A DNA stretch of 64,000 nt from Streptomyces venezuelae ATCC 10712 (lineage in GTDB: Bacteria > Actinomycetota > Actinomycetes > Streptomycetales > Streptomycetaceae): contig NZ_CP029197.1 in assembly GCF_008639165.1 (NCBI RefSeq), positions 4,468,001 through 4,532,000 of the forward strand, given 5' to 3'. The notes under the pieces were generated by a model. That model saw only the letters and a list, made by a program, of their open reading frames with translations, was not told where the DNA came from and did no database searches. Shown here one piece after another: positions 25,378 to 32,958 of the stretch. The position numbers and the translations under genes are program-made. Every line of letters begins with the position of its first letter. Positions within the stretch are counted from its first letter, which is position 1.

Positions 25378-26715
25378 TTGAGTACGGGACCCGGAGCAGA
25401 CTCCGCACCCGTCCACAAACCCACCCTCGATACCCGCGGGCGGGGGGAAACCTTCTCCTCGCTCCGCATCCGCAACTACCGGCTGTTCTTCACCGGCGCC
25501 ATCGTCTCCAACACCGGAACCTGGATGGCCCGCATCACCCAGGACTGGCTCGTCCTGAGCCTCACCGGCTCGGCCGCCGCCGTCGGCATCACGACGGCTT
25601 TGCAGTTCCTGCCGATGCTGCTGTTCGGCCTCTACGGCGGAGTCATCGCCGACCGCTACCCGAAGCGACGCCTGCTGCTCGTCAGCCAGGCCGCCCTCGG
25701 CCTCTGCGGCCTCGCGCTCGCCGTCCTCACCCTCTCCGGCAACGTCCAGGTCTGGCACGTCTACCTCATCGCCTTCCTCCTCGGCATGGTGACCGTCGTC
25801 GACAACCCGGCCCGGCAGTCCTTCGTCTCCGAGATGGTCGGCCCGAAGCAGCTGCGCAACGCCGTCTCGCTGAACTCGGCGAACTTCCAGTCCGCGCGGC
25901 TCATCGGCCCCGCCGTCGCCGGCGTCCTCATCGCCGGAGTCGGCAGCGGCTGGGCCTTCCTCCTCAACGGCCTGTCCTTCCTCGCCCCCCTCGTGAGCCT
26001 CCTGCTCATGCGCACCGGCGAACTCCACAAGGTGGAACGCGCCCCGCGCGGCAAGGGCCAGCTCCGGGAGGGCCTGCGGTACGTGGCCGGGCGGCCGGAC
26101 CTGATCTGGCCGATCGTCCTCGTCGGCTTCATCGGCACCTTCGGGTTCAACTTCCCGATCTGGCTCACCGCCTTCTCCGGCGACGTCTTCCACGTCGGCG
26201 CCGGCGCGTACGGCTTCCTCAACACCCTCATGGCGGCCGGCTCGCTCGTGGGAGCCCTCGCGGCCGCCCGGCGCGGCTCGACCCGGCTGCGGATGCTGGT
26301 GATCGCGGCGGGCGTCTTCGGCGTCCTGGAGATCGCGGCGGCGCTGTCCCCGGCGTTCTGGCTGTTCGCGCTGCTGCTCGTACCGATCGGAATGATCGGC
26401 CTCACGGTCAACATCACCGCGAACTCGGCCGTCCAGATGGCGACGGACCCGGCGATGCGGGGCCGGGTCATGAGCCTCTACATGATGGTCTTCGCCGGCG
26501 GCACCCCCATCGGCGCGCCGCTCCTCGGCTGGGTCACCGACACCTACGGCGCCCGCGTCGGCTTCGCGACGGGCGGCCTGATCTCCCTCGCGGCGGCGAT
26601 CACGGTGGGCCTGATCCTGGCCAAGGTGGGCGACCTGAAACTCGCCTGGACCTGGCGCCACGGCCACCCCCAGGTCCGCTTCGTCTCCCGCGAACGCCTG
26701 GCGACCGCGGCGTAG
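25378..26715 (+). CDS. MFS transporter (drug-efflux type)
   Basis: 445-residue major facilitator of the enterobactin-exporter/tetracycline-like group with about 12 membrane helices. Landmarks are FSSLRIRNYRLFFTGAIVSN, GTWMARITQDWLVL, the GGVIADRYPKRRLLL motif A, VDNPARQSFVSEMVGPKQLRN (conserved in this subfamily) and RGRVMSLYMMVFAG. The start is TTG at 25378, 8 nt after AAGGAGG; homologues I recall also begin near the Ser-Thr-Gly residues. Probably regulated by the MarR protein encoded just upstream. Confidence 0.9.
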   Translation: MSTGPGADSAPVHKPTLDTRGRGETFSSLRIRNYRLFFTGAIVSNTGTWMARITQDWLVLSLTGSAAAVGITTALQFLPMLLFGLYGGVIADRYPKRRLLLVSQAALGLCGLALAVLTLSGNVQVWHVYLIAFLLGMVTVVDNPARQSFVSEMVGPKQLRNAVSLNSANFQSARLIGPAVAGVLIAGVGSGWAFLLNGLSFLAPLVSLLLMRTGELHKVERAPRGKGQLREGLRYVAGRPDLIWPIVLVGFIGTFGFNFPIWLTAFSGDVFHVGAGAYGFLNTLMAAGSLVGALAAARRGSTRLRMLVIAAGVFGVLEIAAALSPAFWLFALLLVPIGMIGLTVNITANSAVQMATDPAMRGRVMSLYMMVFAGGTPIGAPLLGWVTDTYGARVGFATGGLISLAAAITVGLILAKVGDLKLAWTWRHGHPQVRFVSRERLATAA

Positions 26716-26744
26716 CCCTCGGGCGGGGGCGGCGGGAGGCCCCG

Positions 26745-26898
26745 GGGCCGGGGCCTCCCGGCGTCGTCGGCCCGGCTCGGGGCCTCCCGTCGTCGGCCCG
26801 GCCCGAGGCCGGGTCTCCCGTCGTCGTCGGCCCGGCCTGAGGCCTCCCGCCGTCGTCGGCCCGACCCGGGGCCGGGGGCCTCCCGCCGTCGTCGGCCC
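26745..26898. repeat. GC-rich minisatellite
   Basis: About four imperfect tandem copies of a unit of roughly 35 bp built from GGCCTCCCG-CGTCGTCGGCCCGG. It lies between the convergent MFS and GNAT genes. No spacer structure is present, so it is not CRISPR. Confidence 0.75.
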
Positions 26899-26902
26899 CT
26901 GC

Positions 26903-27409
26903 TCAGACCCGCTGTTCCAGCACCTGCCCCGCCCAGTCCCCGACCAGGAACGTGTCCGTCGGGGTGAAGCCCTGGCGTTCGTAGTACGCGACGAGGCGGC
27001 CCTCGCTGCCCGCGAAGCAGTCGACCCGCAGCAGCGACACCCCCTGGCGCCGGGTCTCCTCCGCCGCGTGGGCGAGCAGCGCCGCGCCCACCCCGTGGCC
27101 GTGGAACCGGCCGTGGGTCGCGAGCAGGCGTACGTACACCTCCGGCTCGTCCGCCGGCGCGATGTGCTGCCCGGGGAACGGCGTCAGCGTCATCGTCCCC
27201 GCCGGTACGCCGTCGATCTCGGCGATCCACGGATCACCCGCGGCCATCGTCTCCTCGACCTGCTTCACCGCCTTGGGCCGCTCCGAGAACGGCTCGGTGC
27301 CCCACTGCGCGGTGATGCCCTTGCCGTTGAGCCACACCACGGCGCTGTCGAGCACCCCGAGTATCGCGGGGAGGTCCGCCGCCCCGCCCTTCCTGATGGA
27401 GATCTTCAT
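26903..27409 (-). CDS. GNAT family N-acetyltransferase
   Basis: 168-residue GNAT protein. The acetyl-CoA-binding motif A is VYVRLLATHGRFHGHGVGAAL, with the pyrophosphate loop RFHGHGVG, and motif B is LLRVDCFAGSEGRLVAYYERQGF. The N-terminus is KISIRKGGAADLPAILGVLDS. Substrate unknown. ATG at 27409. It is divergent from the RNA phosphodiesterase gene with only 33 bp between starts. Confidence 0.88.
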   Translation of the reverse strand: MKISIRKGGAADLPAILGVLDSAVVWLNGKGITAQWGTEPFSERPKAVKQVEETMAAGDPWIAEIDGVPAGTMTLTPFPGQHIAPADEPEVYVRLLATHGRFHGHGVGAALLAHAAEETRRQGVSLLRVDCFAGSEGRLVAYYERQGFTPTDTFLVGDWAGQVLEQRV

Positions 27410-27442
27410 GCCGCAGAGGCTAACCGCTGCCACACTCGCCTC

Positions 27443-28015
27443 ATGAGGCTCTTCGCCGCCGTCCTGCCGCCGCCCGAGCGCCTGGACGAGCTCGGGCACG
27501 TCGTCGACCGTCTGCACCACCTGCCCGGCGCCGACGGGCTCCGCTGGACCTCCCGGCCCGGCTGGCACCTCACCCTCGCCTTCATGGGAGAGGTCGACGA
27601 CGGCCTGCTGCCCGAGCTGCGCGTCCGCCTCGCCCGGGCCGCGCACCGCACCCCGCCCTTCCCGCTCCGACTGCACGGCGGCGGGCACTTCGGGCGGCGC
27701 GCCCTGTGGACCGGGGTCGCGGGGGGCCTGGACGAGCTGCGGCTGCTGGCCGAGCGGGCCGACGCCGCCGCGCGCCGGGCCGGGGTCCCGATGGAGGAGC
27801 ACCGCCGCTACCAGGCGCATCTGACGCTCGCCCGCGCCCGGGCGGACGCGGTGGACCTGCACCCGTTCCTGGACGGGCTCGCCGGCTTCGAGGGGACCCG
27901 CTGGGAGGTCGGGGAGCTGGCCCTGGTCCGCTCGAACCTGCCGGTCAGCGGCGTGCGGGGCGAGCAGCCACGGTACGAGCGGGTGGACGGCTGGCCGCTT
28001 GAGGGAGCGGGGTGA
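27443..28015 (+). CDS. thpR: RNA 2',3'-cyclic phosphodiesterase
   Basis: 190-residue 2H phosphoesterase (LigT/ThpR family) that opens 2',3'-cyclic phosphates on RNA. It carries the two catalytic HxTx motifs: HLTLAF near residue 47 and HLTLAR near 131. The N-terminus MRLFAAVLPPPERLDELG is typical. The predicted start at 27443 has little upstream Shine-Dalgarno sequence. The gene is followed by a 29-codon membrane miniprotein. Confidence 0.9.
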   Translation: MRLFAAVLPPPERLDELGHVVDRLHHLPGADGLRWTSRPGWHLTLAFMGEVDDGLLPELRVRLARAAHRTPPFPLRLHGGGHFGRRALWTGVAGGLDELRLLAERADAAARRAGVPMEEHRRYQAHLTLARARADAVDLHPFLDGLAGFEGTRWEVGELALVRSNLPVSGVRGEQPRYERVDGWPLEGAG

Positions 28016-28048
28016 GGCCCGCGCCGAACGGCCGGGTAACCTCGAAGC

Positions 28049-28138
28049 GTGGACCCGAAGACCCGTAACCGCATCATGGCCGGCGTGCTCGTACTGATGT
28101 TCGCCATCATCGCCCTGGCCTCCGTCGCCGGCCAGTAG
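28049..28138 (+). CDS. 29-residue single-helix membrane miniprotein
   Basis: Translation is a basic head MDPKTRNRIM followed by one hydrophobic helix, AGVLVLMFAIIALASVAGQ. It starts at GTG 28049, 33 bp after thpR, preceded by a weak AACCTCGAAGC. I recall near-identical tiny proteins at this place in other Streptomyces, which supports coding. Function unknown; the form suits a small membrane modulator. Confidence 0.65.
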   Translation: MDPKTRNRIMAGVLVLMFAIIALASVAGQ

Positions 28139-28187
28139 CACCGCCGACGCCCCCCAGGCGCCCCGTCGCCACCTCGTGGGAACCCCC

Positions 28188-28225
28188 TTGCTTCGAGCGC
28201 ACTCGAAGCAGTTGGCTTGACGACC
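28188..28225 (+). promoter_or_regulatory. MerR-like operator/promoter of the aldo/keto reductase
   Basis: Arms TGCTTCGAG and CTCGAAGCA form a perfect 9-bp inverted repeat around CGCA (28189-28210). A -35-like TTGCTT overlaps the left arm and a -10-like TGGCTT lies 19 bp downstream, the wide spacing used by MerR-type activators. The predicted start of transcription falls at or next to the ATG at 28226, suggesting a leaderless message. Confidence 0.5.
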
Positions 28226-29215
28226 ATGAAGTACACGCAGCTCGGACGCACCGGACTCAAGGTCAGCCGACTCGTCCTCGGGACGATGAACTTCGGACCC
28301 CAGACGGACGAAGCCACCAGCCACGCCATCATGGACTCGGCGCTGGACGCGGGGCTCAACTTCTTCGACACCGCCAACGTGTACGGCTGGGGTGAGAACA
28401 AGGGCCGGACCGAGGAGATCATCGGGTCCTGGTTCGCCAAGGGCCACGGCCGCCGGGACCGTACGGTTCTCGCCACCAAGGTCTACGGGAACATGGGCCC
28501 CGACGGCGAGGCCTGGCCCAACCACGACAAGCTCTCGGCGCTCAACATCCGCAGGGCCGTCGAGGCCAGCCTCAAGCGCCTCGGCACCGACCACATCGAC
28601 GTCTACCAGTTCCACCACGTCGACCGGTCGACTCCCTTCGAGGAGATCTGGCAGGCGATCGACGTCCTCATCCAGCAGGGCAAGGTCCTCTACGCCGGCT
28701 CCTCCAACTTCCCCGGCTACAAGATCGCCCAGGCCAACGAGACCGCCGCGCGGCGCGGCTCCGTCGGCCTCGTCAGCGAGCAGTGCCTCTACAACCTCTT
28801 CGAGCGGCGCGCCGAGATGGAGGTGATCCCCGCCGCCCAGGAGTACGGCCTCGGCGTCATCCCCTGGTCCCCGCTGCACGGCGGCCTGCTCGGCGGCGTC
28901 CTCAAGAAGGAGGCCGAGGGCAAGCGACGCACGGAGGGACGCGCCGCGGCGACCCTCGCCGACCCGGAGTCCCGGGCGCGCCTCCAGGCGTACGAGGACC
29001 TGCTCGACAAGCACGGCCTTGAGCCGGGCGAGGCGGCCCTGGCGTGGCTCCTCACCCGCCCGGGCGTGACCGGCCCGATCGTCGGCCCCCGCACGCCGGA
29101 GCAGCTGGCGAGCGCGCTGCGCGCCCTGGAGGTGGAGCTGAGCGAGGAGGTCCTGTCCGGTCTCGACGAGATCTTCCCGGGCCCGGGCCCGTCTCCCGAG
29201 GCCTTCGCCTGGTAG
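28226..29215 (+). CDS. Aldo/keto reductase
   Basis: 329-residue NADPH-dependent oxidoreductase of the AKR superfamily (YajO/Tas-like subgroup). The catalytic tetrad is visible: Asp and Tyr in FFDTANVYGWG, Lys in VLATKVYG and His in VYQFHHVD. The cofactor loop is GPIVGPRTPEQL. ATG at 28226 (MKYTQLGRTGLKVSRL) was chosen; an in-frame TTG lies at 28217. The perfect palindrome directly upstream implies control by a MerR-type or similar regulator, none of which is encoded nearby. Confidence 0.92.
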   Translation: MKYTQLGRTGLKVSRLVLGTMNFGPQTDEATSHAIMDSALDAGLNFFDTANVYGWGENKGRTEEIIGSWFAKGHGRRDRTVLATKVYGNMGPDGEAWPNHDKLSALNIRRAVEASLKRLGTDHIDVYQFHHVDRSTPFEEIWQAIDVLIQQGKVLYAGSSNFPGYKIAQANETAARRGSVGLVSEQCLYNLFERRAEMEVIPAAQEYGLGVIPWSPLHGGLLGGVLKKEAEGKRRTEGRAAATLADPESRARLQAYEDLLDKHGLEPGEAALAWLLTRPGVTGPIVGPRTPEQLASALRALEVELSEEVLSGLDEIFPGPGPSPEAFAW

Positions 29216-29231
29216 GAGGCCCGTGCCGGGC

Positions 29232-29270
29232 GGCGCCGGGCCGGACGGACAGTCCGTGCGGCCCGGCGCC
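29232..29270. terminator. Hairpin terminator after aldo/keto reductase
   Basis: GGCGCCGGGCC and GGCCCGGCGCC form an 11-bp outer stem around an inner ACGGAC/GTCCGT hairpin, between the convergent reductase and kinase genes. The distal arm is repeated about 40 bp further on next to the kinase stop codon. Confidence 0.65.
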
Positions 29271-29314
29271 GGCGTCTCATCCCTAGGGCGAGCCGCTGGC
29301 CCGGCGCCGGTGTC

Positions 29315-30994
29315 TCATTCCGAGGGCGACGCGCTCGCCGTCGCGATCGGCCGGCGGATCTCGTCGCGTATCTTGCGGGTCTCGGCCGCCGCCACTTCGA
29401 GCGTGCTGGTGGGCTTGAACGCGACCGCGACGGTGGTGTTGTCGTCGCCCCAGCCGCACACGGTCCGGCTGTCCACGGTCGTGCACCGGATGTCGACGTC
29501 CGAGCCCGGCGGACGGATCACTCGGGGCGGGTCGCTGACGCTCTCCCTGCCCGTGACGGTCATGGCGCGTATCAGCGAGTCCCGATCCGCCTCGGGGTGC
29601 GTGTACCGGCCCGACGAGCCGTACACCTCCACCGTGCGGAACGGGACCCCCTTCTCGCTGCCGGAACTGGTCACGGTGTAGTCGGCCGAGTAGTGCGTCG
29701 AACCCTTCTGGCCCGAGCCGTCCTCCTGCGGGTCCGGCGGGAGGCGGTTCTCGATGTTGCGCCCGTACGCGCCGTCCACGATCGACTCGGGGATGACGAG
29801 CTCGTGCGTGGCCTGCGGGTAGGACCCCGGCCCGCCCAAGTCCCCCGAGACGTAGATCCCGTAGCCCGCGCCGGCGAGCACGATCAGGGCTCCGGCCACC
29901 ATGGCGGCCATCTTTCCGGCGGACGTCTTGCCGGCCGGGGACTCGGCGCGCGGGACCGCGGTGACGGTCGCCGCGTGGGCGATGCCGCCGTCGGGGGAGG
30001 AGGGAACGGTCGGGGGGTGGGCGGCGGCCGGGGGCGGCGTCGCGGCCGGCGCCGGTGCGGTCGCCGATGCTCCCGCGATCGCCGGGGCCCGCGAGGTGTC
30101 CGGGGCCCGCGAGGTGTCCGGGGTCCGTGCCGTATCCCGGGCCTGCGTGGTCTCCGGGGTCCGTGCCGTGTCGGGGGTCCGTGTCGTCTCCGGGGTCCGT
30201 GCCGTGTCCGGGGCCAACAGGTCCAACAGCCCTCTCGGGGACGGCCTTTGTGCCGGGTCCTTGGCCAGGCAGGCCGCGACCACCGGGCGTACGGCCTCGG
30301 GTACGGCCGTCAGGTCGGCCGGCTCGTGCACGGCCCGGTACATCAGCATCACCGGCGTGCCCTCCCCGAACGCGTGGCCGCCGGCTGCCGCCACCAGCAC
30401 CGCGCCGAGCGCGAACACGTCGGCGGCGCCGGCGACTTCGTGGCCCTGGGCCTGCTCGGGCGCCAGGAACCCGGGCGTGCCGAAGGCCGCGCCCGTGGAG
30501 GTCAGCCGGGTCGATTCCAGGGCCCGGGCGATGCCGAAGTCGAGCACCCTCGGTCCGTCGTCGGCCATGATGATGTTGCCCGGCTTGAGGTCGCGGTGGA
30601 TGAGCCCGCAGTCGTGGATGGCCTGGAGTGCCTCCGCCAACGCCGCGCCGAGCAGCCGCAGTCGGGCCTCGTCCATCGGTCCCCGCTCGGCGAGCAGCCG
30701 TGAGAGCGTCGGTCCTGGGATGTACGCGGTGGCCAGCCAGGGCGCGGCCGCGTCCGGGTCGGCGTCGACGACCTGCGCGGTGTGGAATCCGCCGACCCTG
30801 CGGGCGGCGTCGACCTCCGCGCGGAACCGGGCGCGGAAGTGCGGATCGGCGGCCAGTTCGGGCCGGGCCACCTTGACGGCCACGGTCCGTCCGCCCCGGG
30901 ACCGCGCCAGGTAGACCGTTCCCATGCCGCCCGCGCCGAGCTCGCGCTCCACGGTGTAGTCGCCGATGCGCTCGGGCAGTTCCCCGCCGTCCAC
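29315..30994 (-). CDS. PASTA-less membrane Ser/Thr protein kinase
   Basis: 559-residue Hanks-type receptor kinase. The N-terminal kinase domain (about 1-262) has glycine loop GAGGMGTVYLA, VAVK lysine, HRDLKPGNIIM catalytic loop, DFGIAR, and GTPGFLAPEQ (APE motif). A Thr/Pro-rich linker contains about six copies of a seven-residue TPDTART-like repeat (residues near 265-310). A single membrane helix (AAMVAGALIVLAGAGYGIYV) follows, then an extracytoplasmic domain of about 170 residues with a Cys pair (DIRCTTVDSRTVCGWG). ATG at 30994. Substrates unknown; no obvious partner gene adjoins it. Confidence 0.92.
   Translation of the reverse strand: MDGGELPERIGDYTVERELGAGGMGTVYLARSRGGRTVAVKVARPELAADPHFRARFRAEVDAARRVGGFHTAQVVDADPDAAAPWLATAYIPGPTLSRLLAERGPMDEARLRLLGAALAEALQAIHDCGLIHRDLKPGNIIMADDGPRVLDFGIARALESTRLTSTGAAFGTPGFLAPEQAQGHEVAGAADVFALGAVLVAAAGGHAFGEGTPVMLMYRAVHEPADLTAVPEAVRPVVAACLAKDPAQRPSPRGLLDLLAPDTARTPETTRTPDTARTPETTQARDTARTPDTSRAPDTSRAPAIAGASATAPAPAATPPPAAAHPPTVPSSPDGGIAHAATVTAVPRAESPAGKTSAGKMAAMVAGALIVLAGAGYGIYVSGDLGGPGSYPQATHELVIPESIVDGAYGRNIENRLPPDPQEDGSGQKGSTHYSADYTVTSSGSEKGVPFRTVEVYGSSGRYTHPEADRDSLIRAMTVTGRESVSDPPRVIRPPGSDVDIRCTTVDSRTVCGWGDDNTTVAVAFKPTSTLEVAAAETRKIRDEIRRPIATASASPSE
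30085..30218 (-). repeat. 21-bp tandem repeats inside the kinase linker
   Basis: About six imperfect copies of a GGGGTCCGTGCCGTGTCC-type 21-bp unit encode the TPDTART-like heptads of the kinase juxtamembrane linker. Copy number could vary without a frameshift because the unit is a multiple of three. Confidence 0.75.
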
Positions 30995-31081
30995 TCGCCA
31001 CCCCCTGTGTCGTACGCCCCCGTTGGAATGCCGCCGGTCAGTATGGCCGACCCGTCCGGCGGGGGCACCCGGGGCTCGGGT

Positions 31082-31642
31082 CTACGGCGCGCCGAGCCAG
31101 CTCGTGGCGTCCAGGCGGAACGCCGTCTCCGCGGGGACGACGCTGCGCAGGGCCGCCTCCATGTCGCCGACGCGGTCGGCGCCGAGGGCCGCCGCCCATT
31201 CGGCCCGCAGGTCGTCGAAGATCGCGGCGGAGCGGGCGAGGGCGTCGTAGCCGCGCGGGGTGAGGTGGACCAGTTTCCGGCGGGCGTCGCTGGGGTCGTC
31301 GGCCCGCTCGGCGTAGCCGAGGGCGAGGAGCCGGTCGACGGTCTTGCCGGCGGCCTGCTTGGAGACGCCGAGGCGCCGCCCGATCTCGCTGGCGGTGGCG
31401 CCGTGTACGCCGACGGCCTGCATGGCGAAGCCGTGGGCGGGCCGCACGTCGGGGTGGCCCTCGGCGGCGAGGCGGGCGTGGAGCCGGTCGATGAGGGTGC
31501 GGAAGCCGCCGAAGAGGAGCAGGGGGAGTTCGTAGCCCCTGCCGCCGGTGCTGCCGCTCTTGCTTTCGTCCTCCGTTCCGCCTTCTCCCTTGCCGTTATC
31601 GACAACCTGGTTTACGTTTTCCCTCGACACATGGTCAACCAT
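31082..31642 (-). CDS. MarR family transcriptional regulator
   Basis: 186-residue winged-helix protein: GATASEIGRRLGVSKQAAGKTVDRLLALGYA is the recognition region and ERADDPSDARRKLVHLT the wing. The N-terminus (about 35 residues, MVDHVSRENVNQVVDNG) is longer than usual. The start at ATG 31642 lies inside a palindrome; GTG 31630 is an alternative. It is divergent from an AhpD-like gene, with operator-like inverted repeats between, so self-repression and control of the redox gene are likely. Confidence 0.88.
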   Translation of the reverse strand: MVDHVSRENVNQVVDNGKGEGGTEDESKSGSTGGRGYELPLLLFGGFRTLIDRLHARLAAEGHPDVRPAHGFAMQAVGVHGATASEIGRRLGVSKQAAGKTVDRLLALGYAERADDPSDARRKLVHLTPRGYDALARSAAIFDDLRAEWAAALGADRVGDMEAALRSVVPAETAFRLDATSWLGAP

Positions 31643-31650
31643 GTTGTCGA
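31624..31650. promoter_or_regulatory. Operator-like palindrome between MarR and AhpD-like genes
   Basis: TCGACACATGGT and ACCATGTTGTCGA are complementary except for one unpaired base, around a CA centre. A related half site, TATCGACAACCTGGTTT, lies about 25 bp inside the MarR gene (31597-31613). The spacing suits two MarR dimers. Confidence 0.5.
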
Positions 31651-31691
31651 TTCTACTCTTCCGAGCCGAGCAATCCGAGCCTGGAGTCGCC

Positions 31692-32105
31692 TTGTCCGTG
31701 GACATGTCCACCCGCACCGCCAACGCCATCGCCCTCCTCAAGGAGTCCCCCGAGACCCTGGACGGCTTCCTGAAACTCAGCCAGATCTTCGAGTCCACCA
31801 CCCTCGACCCGCACTCCCGCGAGACCCTCATCCTGACCGTCGCCGAACGCAACCAGTGCCACCTCTGCGTCGACATGCACGAGGCCAAGATGGCCGCCCT
31901 CGGCCCGGCCCCCGACGCCGAACGCCTCGACGCCGTACGCCGGTTCACCCTCCGGGTCCTCGCCTCGTCCGGAGCGGTCGGCGACGCCGACCTCGCCGAC
32001 TTCGAGAAGGCCGGCTACACCCGCCGCAACGCCCTGGAGGTCGTCCTCGGCATCGGCGCGTACACCCTCTCGACCTTCGCCAACCGCCTCACCCGGGCCG
32101 CCTGA
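31692..32105 (+). CDS. AhpD-like carboxymuconolactone decarboxylase-family protein
   Basis: 137-residue protein of the AhpD/CMD fold. The active-site signature ExxxCxxCxxxH is present as ERNQCHLCVDMH, indicating a thiol peroxidase or disulfide reductase role rather than ring decarboxylation. The TTG at 31692 has GGAG at 5-nt spacing; GTG 31698 and ATG 31704 are in-frame alternatives. It is divergent from the MarR gene and probably de-repressed by oxidants or electrophiles. Confidence 0.85.
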   Translation: MSVDMSTRTANAIALLKESPETLDGFLKLSQIFESTTLDPHSRETLILTVAERNQCHLCVDMHEAKMAALGPAPDAERLDAVRRFTLRVLASSGAVGDADLADFEKAGYTRRNALEVVLGIGAYTLSTFANRLTRAA

Positions 32106-32109
32106 GCCC

Positions 32110-32790
32110 TCAGGGGGCGTACGGGCCGCCGAGCCCCCACGCCTGGTGCATCGCGCCGGCGAACGCGGCGGCCAGCTTGTGCTCGCCCGACGGGCCGGGG
32201 TGGGTGCCGTCGTAGGTGTCGGCGTCGAGCTCGTACGACTCCGGCACCGAGGCCAGGAGCAGCGGGGACGCGGCCGTGTCGAGGTCGGCGACCGCCTTCG
32301 CGAGGAGCTCGTTGAAGCGGGCGCACTCGGCGGCGAAGGGCGCGTCGTACCCGGCGCGCACATTGGGGATGACCGGCAGCAGGACGGCCCGGACCCGCGG
32401 GTTCGCGGCGCGCGCCGCCGCGACGAACGCCCGGACGTTCGCCTCGGTCTGCTCGCTGTTCGTGTAGAAGCCGAGGTCGATCAGGCCGAGCGAGATCAGC
32501 AGCACGTCGGCCCCGGTCGCCGTGACCGTGTCACCGATCACCGGCGCCATGTGCAGCCAGCCCTCGCCCCAGCCCGCCAGATGGCGGCGGGCGGGGGCGG
32601 GGAAGGCGGGGTCGGCGTACGCCTCCGAGGCCGGGGCGTCGGCGGCGGGGTCGTACAGCGAGGTGCGCGGCCCGACGATCTCGTACCCGCCGGGCAGCGT
32701 GGACTCCAGGTGCCGCCACATGCGGTACCGCCAGGTCCAGTCGCCGGCGCGTCCGATGGTCATGCTGTCGCCGACGAACAGAAAACGCAT
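32110..32790 (-). CDS. SGNH/GDSL hydrolase
   Basis: 226-residue esterase/lipase-like protein of the SGNH fold. Block I is FLFVGDSMTIG (nucleophile Ser), block III is represented by the ISLGLIDLG region (Gly, Asn variant) and block V is DGTHPGPSGEHKLAAAFAGA with the catalytic Asp and His. No signal peptide, so cytoplasmic. The ATG at 32790 gives the family-typical start; the frame remains open upstream through a YGGEA/PPYAS-type repeat but no good start or ribosome-binding site supports inclusion. It converges with the AhpD-like gene with 4 bp between stops. Confidence 0.85.
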   Translation of the reverse strand: MRFLFVGDSMTIGRAGDWTWRYRMWRHLESTLPGGYEIVGPRTSLYDPAADAPASEAYADPAFPAPARRHLAGWGEGWLHMAPVIGDTVTATGADVLLISLGLIDLGFYTNSEQTEANVRAFVAAARAANPRVRAVLLPVIPNVRAGYDAPFAAECARFNELLAKAVADLDTAASPLLLASVPESYELDADTYDGTHPGPSGEHKLAAAFAGAMHQAWGLGGPYAP

Positions 32791-32867
32791 GCTCACATCA
32801 TCACGGACGCCGTCCGGAGCCTGCGACGTGATCCGGACCACGAGCGGGCGGCGGCTGCCTCCGTACG

Positions 32868-32936
32868 GCGACGAGGCATACGGAGGCGAGGCATACGGAG
32901 GCGAGGCGTACGGAGGCGAGGCGTACGGCGGCAAGT
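32868..32936. repeat. 15-bp tandem repeat
   Basis: Five near-perfect copies of GGCGAGGCATACGGA. Read on the + strand they encode YGGEA repeats ending in a stop; read on the minus strand they encode SPPYA repeats in frame with the SGNH hydrolase. The array may be a remnant of a repeat-rich C-terminus of a lost gene. Confidence 0.75.
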
Positions 32937-32958
32937 AGGCCGCCTACGACGAGTACGC

